46,527 bases of DNA from Hondaea fermentalgiana. Its lineage: Eukaryota > Sar > Bigyra > Thraustochytrida > Thraustochytriidae. Below, one piece after another: positions 18,828-27,226 of this stretch. The stretch lies in assembly GCA_014084085.1 (NCBI GenBank), contig NPFB01000073.1, positions 57,010-103,536 of the forward strand. Reading direction: 5' to 3'. A program made the position numbers and the translations under genes. The notes below the pieces were generated by a model. That model was not told the origin of the DNA. It saw nothing but the letters and a program-made list of their open reading frames with translations, and did no database searches. The stretch's first letter is position 1. Every line of letters begins with the position of its first letter.

Positions 18828-20180
18828 CTAACGCCTTGAACCTCGTGTGGAAAGGCGCTGACTCGCTCGCGTTGTGAATGTTGCAGAAGTTGCTGGTCGC
18901 GTGCGCTGTCGGCTCGCAGGGGTTTCGTTAAAGGTCTGAATGGCCTCGAGAGCCCCGCGACTTTCTTGCTGGCGGCGCTGCAAGGCGCGCTGTGCGTCAC
19001 GCTGCGTCCAAAGAGGAGCGGGGGATATTGCACGCGAGGGAGGTTGTGAAGCTCTTGTGATCCCTGAGAAAGCAGACAAAGGTTTCTCGCGCAAGTCGGC
19101 GGTCTGGGAAACAAAAGACGCTGGCGTTTGCTTCCGCACATACTTTTCGGGAGCTGTGCCAGGACGAGAAGCGCGACGTCTCCGGCTTGTGCGTGCAGGT
19201 ACGGTGCGCGGGACGTGAAGCTGACGCTCGAAAAACACGTTGCCGGAGAGAAGATACTCGCCTATTTCAGTGGCAGAGATGAGCTTGTAGTCATCAAGAA
19301 GACGCATGAGCATGTCTGCAGCTTCGGTACGGTCTCGCGCAGTTTCCCAGACGAGATTTCGAAGCTCGCGCGTATCGTCGCAAGCACAAAGGTCAATTTC
19401 TCGACGCATGTCCTTGCGCTGTTCCTCTTGTACCAAGTAAAGAAGGTGTTCGAGTCGCCGGAGGCGATGGTCGGCCCTACGTTTGCTATTGGCGACCCAA
19501 TGAAGCTTTGTGTTGGCTGCCTTTTGAAAAGGCTTGCCCTTTTCAAGAATGCGTGTTTGAAACTTGTAGCGGACCTGATCTTCTTCGTTCTTGCTCAGCA
19601 CGGAGAGCCAGGGGCGCTCGGTAGTCTTGCTTGGTTTGCCGAGCTTAGTCGAAGGCTGCGACTTTTCCACTTTGGCTTTAAGAGCGTCGCGTTCCCGCTC
19701 GAGCACAAAGTAGTCCTTGTGTTCCTGCGCTACGCTCTCCGGATAGAAGCGCTTTGCAGGCGCGGCATGGTGGCGTGGATCGAAGGGTGCCTTTGGGCGA
19801 GCTTTCACTTTTTCAATTTCGTTTGTAATTCGGGTCACGGCGCGTTCCAGAACCTCGCCCAGCGTGTCCGAGGCGTTGAAGAGCGAGTCCTCCCGTTCTG
19901 CCTGCAAGGGTCCGGGTGCGCTGTCCGCATTCGCGGGTACGCTACGCGCTCGAGCCGCCTCCCTTGGCTTTTCCGCCGCGCCGGTGTTGCTGCCCCAAAA
20001 GATGCCAAGAGACTGCGTCTGTGACTGTGACTGCGCCTGCGCCTGCGCCTGCGCCTGCGCCTGCGCCTGCGCCTGCGCCATGCTGTTTATCCTCGTCACC
20101 CGCCGCGAGATCAAAGTTCTGCTTTCTTTTGCTCTCTCCAGCTCCAGAGGCACTTCCTCGCCAAAACGGTGTGTACCCAT
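18828..20180 (-). CDS. Hypothetical basic coiled-coil protein with Ala-Gln repeat
   Basis: 450 residues from ATG 20180. Not recognised. Residues 34-57 are an Ala-Gln dipeptide run that shifts to Ser-Gln, coded by a six-base repeat. The middle (about 105-320) is rich in charged heptads (LERERDALKAKVEK, LRRLEHLLYLVQEEQRKDMRREI), predicting a coiled coil. The C-terminal third is basic and Ser/Arg/Thr-rich, with SRPGTAPEKY and RPATSATF segments. Such segments remind me of axonemal and other cytoskeletal proteins, but this is a weak hint. No TM or enzyme motif. Met34, directly before the repeat, is an alternative start. Codon use and length make the frame credible. Confidence 0.7.
   Translation of the reverse strand: MGTHRFGEEVPLELERAKESRTLISRRVTRINSMAQAQAQAQAQAQAQAQSQSQTQSLGIFWGSNTGAAEKPREAARARSVPANADSAPGPLQAEREDSLFNASDTLGEVLERAVTRITNEIEKVKARPKAPFDPRHHAAPAKRFYPESVAQEHKDYFVLERERDALKAKVEKSQPSTKLGKPSKTTERPWLSVLSKNEEDQVRYKFQTRILEKGKPFQKAANTKLHWVANSKRRADHRLRRLEHLLYLVQEEQRKDMRREIDLCACDDTRELRNLVWETARDRTEAADMLMRLLDDYKLISATEIGEYLLSGNVFFERQLHVPRTVPARTSRRRRASRPGTAPEKYVRKQTPASFVSQTADLREKPLSAFSGITRASQPPSRAISPAPLWTQRDAQRALQRRQQESRGALEAIQTFNETPASRQRTRPATSATFTTRASQRLSTRGSRR
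20036..20083. repeat. Hexanucleotide repeat coding Ala-Gln
   Basis: TGCGCC units on the plus strand, read on the minus strand as alternating GCG/GCA and CAG codons in the coiled-coil gene; expected to vary in length. Confidence 0.9.
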
Positions 20181-20511
20181 CCTCGTGAGTACTATGGTGT
20201 GTACCCCTTTTGGGAGAGAATTCGTCTGCTTTTGTCATTCCGCCAGTTTCCTGTGATCGCTTGTAGGCCTAGGCCCTCTCACAAAAGCAAAGAAAAAAAA
20301 ACTTGCCCGCCTTGAGCGATGGCGAGAATCCAGCACCTCGAGGCTTCTTCGCGATGCAAAGGTACGGGCGACTTCTTGATTCTTGCTCTTGCATTACGCT
20401 TGCATACACGACCGTTCCGACCGATCGATCGGGTCGATCAGGCCGATTTCTTGCGGTCCCCGGCGACACGGACTGCAGAGAAGGTTCTAGCATTGTGCCG
20501 GGGTGACTAAT

Positions 20512-20548
20512 CGACCGATCGATCGATCGATCGATCGATCAATCGGTC
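20512..20548. repeat. (GATC)n microsatellite
   Basis: Palindromic GATC units with slightly diverged ends; can form cruciform structures. Confidence 0.9.
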
Positions 20549-21525
20549 GATGTGCGCTTTCGTCATCATCATCACCCTCATCTCATTATCATCAAGAGCG
20601 GTAGCGGCCATGGCTAATCTATGGGACTCGTGCCCCTTGCGCTCCGATTTTCGCGGCCCACGAGCTCCAGCTCGCGACGCCTATGCACATACATTTCACG
20701 CTCACAGCTCTCGCGGCAAGGTCGCCATCGCTCGCGGAGGGGCGGGCGGGGGCCGTTTCCGCGGGGACTGACTGCGTGCGAGCGTGAGCCCAGCAGCCAG
20801 CAAGCAAGCCGTGCAGGCAAGGCAGCGGGTTGGCCCGAGGTGTTGCAAAGTGGCCTCACGGGCGACCTGCGGACGACCACAAGGCGACGAGGCGGCGGCG
20901 GGCCTCGCGGGCAACAAAGAATCATGGCAAACAGCACACAAACAAGCAGAGGCCAACACTTGCCATCGCCGCAACTTCCTTCCCCGCGCACTGCGCCCCG
21001 GGAAAAGCAGCCGGAGCTCGCCTGGAGCGACCGGCCCAGGGAGGCCCTGCGCCCATTGTCCGAGTCGCGCCCATTCTCGCGCCGCGCGTCGCGCCTTCGA
21101 GGCCGCGAGGTAGGTGAGGAGGGGCCAGGGTCGCCGGGATACCGAATTTGCTTTAGGCTTTCGCAGTCCCAGTGGTGGTGGCGGTAATGATGGAGGTGGT
21201 GGTGCGTTATAGGGGGGTTTGAAAGTCGACTCGACGCGGGTTTGTCGCTCGGTCGATCCACTCTGGCTGCGCCCGCCGCCGTCTGGCCGTCTTCATTCAC
21301 CTCGTCCCGCCCGGCGTCTCGTCGGGGCTTTGTTTTGCGGCGCTGCTCGTCTCGGGCGCGCGCGGCGCGTTGGAGTTTGCAGTACTAGTACTACTTGTTA
21401 GCCTGCTGCTGTCGCGGCTGTAGCTGGCACTGTATCGAGAAAAACTGCACTTGCGCCACCCCGCGCGCAAGGGCTTATCCATACCTTTCTACAGTGCGGC
21501 AGCGGCCGGAAGAAAACTTGGCAAG

Positions 21526-21791
21526 CAAGGGAGGAGGGAGGGAAAGAAGGAAGGAAGGAAAGAAAGAAAAAAGAAAGAAAGAAAGAAAGAAAAAAAGAAA
21601 GAAAGAAAGAAAGAAAGCGGAGATTTGAATTTGAATTTGAATTTGAATTTGAATTTGAATTTGACAGTGAATTTGAATTTGAATTTGAATTTGACTTCGA
21701 AAAGGCAAGAAGAAGGGAAAAAGGAAGGAAGGAAGGAAGGAAGGAAGGAAGGAAGGAAGGAAGAGCAGGGAGGGAGGAGGGAGGGAGGGCA
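21526..21791. repeat. Compound polypurine microsatellite (GAAA, TTTGAA, GGAA)
   Basis: Three tracts in a row: GGAA/GAAA (about 21540-21616), two blocks of a TTTGAA hexamer separated by GACAGT (about 21623-21693), then GGAA/GGGA (about 21716-21791). Confidence 0.9.
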
Positions 21792-22335
21792 GACCCAAAT
21801 TGGAGCGACGCGAGGCGGCACGAGGCGCCGGCGGACTCGCTTGGCTCGCTCGCGTCCGCAGACGCGCCCACCGCTGCGCGGCTCAGGCACGACACTGCGC
21901 CCGCGCTGCGACTGCCCTGTCTAGATCTCGGCCTCGCTCCGCGCGCGCGCGCTTTCGCGGAGAGACGGGGCCCAGGCCACCCGGACAGTAAAAACAAAGC
22001 CAAACAGACCTCGCGAAATCCCGCGTCGAGCTCGTGCCGTCCTCGGCTCGTCACGGCCTCGACGCGCACAGCCGCGCGCGAGAGAGACCGACCGCGCTGC
22101 TGCTGCCTGCAGCTACTGGCGCGGCCGGTGGACTTGCGGCGGCTCCGGTGGCCGCAGCGGCGTGAGCAGGCGGCCCGTCGGCGGCTGCACGTGCTGCGCC
22201 GCGCAGCGCTGCGTGTGGCGGACGTCGTTCGGACGGACCTCGTCTCCTTACGTGCCTGCCTGCTTCCTTCCTTTTTTTCTTTGCCAGCCGGCCTTGGCTG
22301 GGCTGCCGAGCGCGTGTCAACGCAGCCGTAGCCTG

Positions 22336-22360
22336 CGAGGCGAGGCGAGGCGAGGCGAGG
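22336..22360. repeat. (CGAGG)5 pentanucleotide tract
   Basis: Ends 18 bp before the kelch-RING ATG, so probably transcribed. Same motif as the CCTCG tract at 14421. Confidence 0.9.
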
Positions 22361-22378
22361 CGGGGCGGCAGGAGAGCC

Positions 22379-24916
22379 ATGGCCATGATCCGGGCGGCCG
22401 TGGCGCGGTGCGCTGCGGCGGCGCTCGCAGCCTGCCTCGTCATGGAGCAGGCCTCGGCGCAGTCGTTCTGGACGCAGCCCACAACCGACCTGAGCGACCT
22501 GGAGGCCCGCGAACTTCCGGGCATGGCGTACTGCGAGGCTTTGGACGTCATGCTCGTGGCCTTTGGGGCGGGCGCAAATGAAACGATTCTCAATGATCTG
22601 GCCCTGTACGACTTCGCTTCCCAGACCTTTGCGAGCTTTACGCTCCCGGACGAGGTTATCCCTCGCTTCGGACCGAGTGTTGTGAGCATTGAGGCGCCGC
22701 TTGCTGCGGCAGACTCGTGCCGCTTCTTGCTCTGGGGAGGCTCTTTCAACTACGTAGATAATTTGCAAGACCCGTTCGAGGACGTGGTTTCGGACTCGCT
22801 CGTCTGGGCCATTGATGTGCTGAGCGTGAGCGCCGGCGGGGAGATCATCGTTAATGCGACCGAGGTCCAAGTCTCAAATCCGCTTCTTGGCCGCTTGGGC
22901 GCCACAGTGTCTGTACGGAATAATTCTATGGTGGTCGTTAGCGGCCAAGAGGCTTTGGAAAATGGTGAGGACGCCTCGTATCCGGCAAACGACCTTTGGC
23001 GACTCACGCTGGACACCAATGCTCCTGCGGACGCACCAGCTGGGAACTGGACGCAAATCGCTGACTCTCTTACGAATCGATTTTACTCGGGTGCAACGTG
23101 GTCGAATGATGGCCAGAGTCTCGTCATGCATGGAGGCCAGGGCCGCGTCTTTGACACCTCGAATAATCCCCGCGACATTGCCAGGTCTGATATTTCTGTT
23201 GTCAGCTCTCCGTCACTATTTACTGAAGATGTAGCCAGCCTCGAGATTACGTCCGACCGCGTGCAGCAATCGAATGTCCTGTACCGTTTACATCACATAA
23301 TGGGGCATGTCGGCGACACGATTTTTATCTTTGGCGGTCTTCAATTTGTGCAGACTTCATCCGGCGGGACCGTTCTTCAGGCCAATCCATTCTTGGCCTT
23401 GACCACGATTGATTTTGACCTTTTCACATCTTCGTGCGAGCTGGCTGATGGCTCTGTCGTGGCATGGTGTGGTCTCACCGAGGAGTTTCCGGGCACATCC
23501 AAACTCGTGAGTGGTACCCAGCGGGGCGACGAGCTTGTTGTGCTCCGACAGGTTAGAAACCAGAATGGAACTCTCGATAACGAACTGTGGTCGCTCGATA
23601 TGGCTGCTGTTCTGACGGAAGGCAAACAATTTTTGAAAAACGGTTACACGCTCGAAGGCTGGGGCGGAACGGACGCGGGTTTGAAAGGGTATTTTGCATT
23701 ACAATTCTCCCTCGTCATCGTCGCGATTGTTGGCGTGTGCGCCATTGGCATAATACACCGATCACGCATGCGCAGCGACTCGAGTTTTGCCAATGCCTTC
23801 ACGGATCGTCGCAGCCGATCCTATGGCGTGCCTAAAGAAGTTGTGAATGCCCTTCCCTGGATCCGCTACGATGTAGACGGTCATCACGTGCGCCTTCGTC
23901 GTGAGGTTGACGAAGATGGGAATGAAACTTTTACCGAGATTCCTGGGTCTGACATTATCGTTAAAAAGGCATCCATCGGCTCCAATGCAAGCATCAGCCA
24001 TACCCCGCAGTCAGGCATTTCCATCGAGGTGTCGCGGCCGGAAGCTGACGTTGTAGACCATCGCGCTGAGCACAATTGCGATCGTCGGCCCTCTGAGATT
24101 ATAGACGACGATCACCTCGACAAAACGCAAGAGTCGGACACAAATGCGGACGCGAACGAGATTGATATCGAGGATGACGGCGAGGTGACCGATACCGACG
24201 GCGGCGAGCAGACCGATGACGAGGATAAGCAAGAGAACGACGACAAAAAATCGGACATCGGACGGACCAACTCAGCCAGCTCCGAAGCTACGATTCTAGT
24301 GGAACGCATCTCTTCCAAACTGAGCGAGCTTTCGGAGCGGGTCCCATCACTTATTAGCGCCGGAAGCCGGCGACTGTCGCGTCTCAGCAATCTAAGCCGT
24401 GAGTCTGGGGCAGGACTAGCCGCAACTGGCCAGCCAGGCATTTCTGGGGCAACATTTAATTTTATGGACGAAGAAGAGGGTGATCTCTGCTCCATTTGCC
24501 TTTTGGAGTTTGAGCAAGGCGAACCCATCAAGCAGCTTCCCTGCAACCATTTTTTCCATGGCGACTGCATTGAGCCCTGGCTTCTCAAGCGTGGCGATTG
24601 TCCGCTTTGCAAGCGCCACATCATCACTCTGCGTACCATCGAGGAGGAGGAGGCGCTTCGCGAGGCCTCGCCCGATAGTTACGTCAGCCAGGCCTACACA
24701 GAGCGCGAAGCTCGGGCCTCTGGTATTGGCACCAACGACATGGAGTCTCAGCGGCCGGGTAGCGACAACATGAGCGACCCCGCAGCCTCGTCGGCTGCGG
24801 TGGCTGCCGGGGCGTCCTCGCGTCCTCCCGCATGGCGGCGACTTGCGACTTTTGTCACGGGCAGCAACTCCCTTCGCCCAGAACTCCCGTTTCGCCGTCA
24901 CGAGAGCCGACAGTAG
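22379..24916 (+). CDS. Transmembrane RING-H2 E3 ligase with kelch-like ectodomain
   Basis: 845 residues from ATG 22379. Residues 1-28 are a signal peptide ending near ASAQ. The ectodomain (about 30-420) has kelch-type blades: repeated hydrophobic-strand, GG and W/Y pairs such as FLLWGGSFNY, MVVVSGQE, SLVMHGGQG and TIFIFGGLQF, plus several N-x-S/T sites. One TM helix lies at about 438-460. The cytosolic part has a basic segment, a long acidic Asp/Glu stretch (about 570-625), and a RING-H2 finger (Cys704 to about 745; CSICLLEF ... LPCNHFFHGDC ... CPLCKRH, C3H2C3). Layout parallels PA-TM-RING ligases with a kelch propeller in place of the PA domain. Predicted in endomembrane or plasma membrane; substrates unknown. 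Confidence 0.88.
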   Translation: MAMIRAAVARCAAAALAACLVMEQASAQSFWTQPTTDLSDLEARELPGMAYCEALDVMLVAFGAGANETILNDLALYDFASQTFASFTLPDEVIPRFGPSVVSIEAPLAAADSCRFLLWGGSFNYVDNLQDPFEDVVSDSLVWAIDVLSVSAGGEIIVNATEVQVSNPLLGRLGATVSVRNNSMVVVSGQEALENGEDASYPANDLWRLTLDTNAPADAPAGNWTQIADSLTNRFYSGATWSNDGQSLVMHGGQGRVFDTSNNPRDIARSDISVVSSPSLFTEDVASLEITSDRVQQSNVLYRLHHIMGHVGDTIFIFGGLQFVQTSSGGTVLQANPFLALTTIDFDLFTSSCELADGSVVAWCGLTEEFPGTSKLVSGTQRGDELVVLRQVRNQNGTLDNELWSLDMAAVLTEGKQFLKNGYTLEGWGGTDAGLKGYFALQFSLVIVAIVGVCAIGIIHRSRMRSDSSFANAFTDRRSRSYGVPKEVVNALPWIRYDVDGHHVRLRREVDEDGNETFTEIPGSDIIVKKASIGSNASISHTPQSGISIEVSRPEADVVDHRAEHNCDRRPSEIIDDDHLDKTQESDTNADANEIDIEDDGEVTDTDGGEQTDDEDKQENDDKKSDIGRTNSASSEATILVERISSKLSELSERVPSLISAGSRRLSRLSNLSRESGAGLAATGQPGISGATFNFMDEEEGDLCSICLLEFEQGEPIKQLPCNHFFHGDCIEPWLLKRGDCPLCKRHIITLRTIEEEEALREASPDSYVSQAYTEREARASGIGTNDMESQRPGSDNMSDPAASSAAVAAGASSRPPAWRRLATFVTGSNSLRPELPFRRHESRQ

Positions 24917-25141
24917 CACAAAGCTCTTTCTGTACATTTGCAAGCTTTGGGCTCTTCCACATGGTTGATCGTGAGTGACATGGATTGATTTATTCTTTTT
25001 ATATTCGATTTGTTCGACTGGAGGGACCCATCACCTGGGGAACCAGTGAAGGGAATGACTTAACCACAATGTGACCGTCTTTCCTTCACCAAGCCCTCTG
25101 TGCTTGTAAGTGCGTCCAGTGTCAAAGAATTTGGGCGTGAC

Positions 25142-26587
25142 TTAATCATCGATCTCGATGACCTCGGTCTCGTTCTTGCTCGCGCAACGGCGCTGCGTTT
25201 GGGTGGCCTCGGGGATCTTGCTCTCCGTCTCGCGGGAGCGCTTGAAGTAGCCATGAGGGATCTCCTTGTCACTGCCGTGAGGGTCAGAAGTCCCCTGAGA
25301 GCTGCGCGTGATGAAAGGCTGCGACTTGCGCTCCGGAAGACTTTCATACTTGAAGCGCTTTGGCTTCGGGCCCGTGCGGCCATGCTTGGTCGACTTCGGG
25401 CCCGTGCGGCCACGCTCGGTCGACTTCGAGGGTTGATACGCCGGAGTGTCGCGGCGGGAGGTATTGGTCTCGGTCGAGCGCGAAGGCTGCATGGCCTGCT
25501 TCACCGGAACCTCGCGGTCGGTACCATGGCTCTTCCATGTTGTGTCGAATTTCTTCTTCTTCTTGTCAGCCGGGGAGATGGAAGTCATTCCGTTCGGAGC
25601 ATCAGCCACAGTCGACTGGGAATCGTCCGGCTCGCCCATGTGGTAGTCCACGATCGAGGGCTCGCTCATCTCCTTGTCCTCCTCCACGATCTTGTCCTCC
25701 TCCTCGTACTCGTCCTTGGCCTGGTCCGCAGCCGAGTCCTCAGCCTTGTCATCCTTGACCTGAGCCTTGGCCTGGTTCTCAAACTTGGCCTCGGCCTTGT
25801 CGTCCTCGGCCTTGTCGTCCTTGGCCTGGTCCGCAGCCGAGTCCATCATCGTCTCCGCGTCCTTGGCCACGGCCTTGTCGTCCTCGGCCATGTCGTCCTT
25901 GGACTGGTCCGCAGCCGAGACCGCCATCGCCTCCGCGTCCTTGGCCTCGTCCTTCGTCTGGTCCGCAACCTTGTCTTCAGGCTTAACCTCAGCCTTGTCG
26001 TACTTGGCCTGAGCCTTGTCCTGGGCCTCAGCCTTGTCGTCATCCACGATCTTGTCCTCCGTATTGTCCGCAGCGTTGTCGCCATTGGCCTTGTCCCCCT
26101 CCTTCGCTTGGCCCGCAGCCGAGTTCTCCGCCGAAATGTCGATCTTTTGCACCTCAGTCTCCATGGTGACGTCCTTGATGTCCTCGATGAAGCCGGCAAT
26201 GCTGGGCGAAGCGCGCTTGCGACCACGACGGCACGACATGCCAAGGAGGATCACCGCGGTGACAAGAGCTGCGCCGGCGATTCCCATGGTTGCGTGATCG
26301 GCACTGTTGCAGGCTTCCACAAAGACGGCAACTTTGTCTGCCACGGCGTCAAAGTTCTGCGTCAGCACGGCACGAAACTCCTCTGCTTTGCCAGCGACGA
26401 CGTTGGGGGCGTCCTCGATGATCTTCTGGATCTCAGCCATGGCCTTACTCTCCGTATCCTTCATCACTTCAAAGCCAGCTTGCACAATGGCTGGCACCTT
26501 GAGCGTGAGGTTGCCGCACATCGCTTTTACGCTCTTGCAGAGGGCGATCATGTTCAGCCTGCTCGGCATCTTCAGCTTGGACGTCAT
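25142..26587 (-). CDS. Membrane-anchored Lys/Asp/Ala-rich repeat protein
   Basis: 481 residues from ATG 26587. Not recognised. Residues 1-98 are helical and amphipathic (VPAIVQAGFEVMKD..., QNFDAVADKVAVFVEA). A hydrophobic helix at about 99-117 (GIAGAALVTAVILLG) followed by CRRGRKR fits one TM segment. Residues about 150-330 are an imperfect repeat of AADQAKDDKAEDDKAEAK-like units, strongly charged and probably disordered or helical. The C-terminus is basic, with two SKSTERGRTGPK-like copies, and ends acidic. A 563-codon frame covers the same DNA on the plus strand. I prefer this strand for its TM plus positive-inside pattern and C/G-ending codons. Convergent with kelch-RING, 225 bp apart. Confidence 0.65.
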   Translation of the reverse strand: MTSKLKMPSRLNMIALCKSVKAMCGNLTLKVPAIVQAGFEVMKDTESKAMAEIQKIIEDAPNVVAGKAEEFRAVLTQNFDAVADKVAVFVEACNSADHATMGIAGAALVTAVILLGMSCRRGRKRASPSIAGFIEDIKDVTMETEVQKIDISAENSAAGQAKEGDKANGDNAADNTEDKIVDDDKAEAQDKAQAKYDKAEVKPEDKVADQTKDEAKDAEAMAVSAADQSKDDMAEDDKAVAKDAETMMDSAADQAKDDKAEDDKAEAKFENQAKAQVKDDKAEDSAADQAKDEYEEEDKIVEEDKEMSEPSIVDYHMGEPDDSQSTVADAPNGMTSISPADKKKKKFDTTWKSHGTDREVPVKQAMQPSRSTETNTSRRDTPAYQPSKSTERGRTGPKSTKHGRTGPKPKRFKYESLPERKSQPFITRSSQGTSDPHGSDKEIPHGYFKRSRETESKIPEATQTQRRCASKNETEVIEIDD

Positions 26588-26632
26588 GCTTGTCTTGCTT
26601 GTCTTGCTTGTCTTGCTTGTCTTGCTCGTCTG
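26587..26632. repeat. 9-bp tandem repeat at the start codon
   Basis: Five TGCTTGTCT units (last one diverged) directly abutting the ATG of the acidic repeat gene, so in its 5' UTR. Confidence 0.85.
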
Positions 26633-27226
26633 CTTTCGCTCCGAGGATTTTTGCTCTTAGGTTTCGGGATTGCTTTCCGAGCGCTGGTGCCCGCTGCTGC
26701 TGGCGCTGGTGCCTACCTGCCTTTCCACTCCGCGGACCGTTCTCGAGAGCGCTTGCTAAAGGAGGAGGGAAATACGCAGAAGGAGAGTTGAAATCATAGC
26801 TGGACGGACCACCCGGGCCGTCTGTGGCCACCGGCACGGCTTTCCCGTGTCGCCTCCCGCAGTGTAGCCCATCCTTTCTGTCTCGCTGCGCACCGGCGCG
26901 CGAGCGGCGAGTCCCGGAGTGCTCTCTTTTACGAAGGCCGCACAGGCCTCTTCGCGCGGAGATCAACCACCTTCTCGATCGGCCAACCGACCCCGCGAGT
27001 CCGACGCGTCAGCTTCGCGCGTTCCCCCCCTCCTTCTCAGCTCCGGCTCCGGCTCCGCTCCAGCACCGCGCTCTCGCTCTCGCCTCGCTCTCGCTCTCGC
27101 TCTCGCTCTCGACCTGGTCGCTCGACCGCGTTTCGACGTTTGCGCTCGATCTTTAGCGCTCTCAATTTTTAAGTCCCGATTTGCGGCTGCACTTGGTCCC
27201 ATCGTCCCATGCTCTGTCAGTGCATA
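26588..27226. promoter_or_regulatory. Intergenic promoter region with (CTCTCG)n
   Basis: About 640 bp upstream of the acidic repeat gene and downstream of the HECT gene. It has the 9-bp repeat and a CTCTCG hexamer tract at about 27071-27112. No gene seen. Confidence 0.4.
27071..27112. repeat. (CTCTCG)n hexanucleotide tract
   Basis: About seven CTCTCG units, one shortened. Confidence 0.85.

Larger units (their letters stand above)
20181..22378. promoter_or_regulatory. 2.2-kb divergent intergenic region dense in microsatellites
   Basis: Lies between the coiled-coil gene (minus) and the kelch-RING gene (plus). It holds (GATC)n at about 20512-20548, a GAAA/TTTGAA/GGAA block at about 21526-21791 and (CGAGG)n at 22336-22360. 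Long frames exist on both strands, but their translations are low-complexity. An unseen short or multi-exon gene cannot be excluded. Confidence 0.4.

Noticed and set aside
21398..22870. 490-codon minus frame
   Set aside because: Built from microsatellites and overlaps the start of the kelch-RING gene; translation is low-complexity.
25100..26791. 563-codon plus frame rich in Leu/Val/Gly
   Set aside because: Antisense image of the Lys/Asp repeat gene; no domain, and composition follows from sense codon bias.
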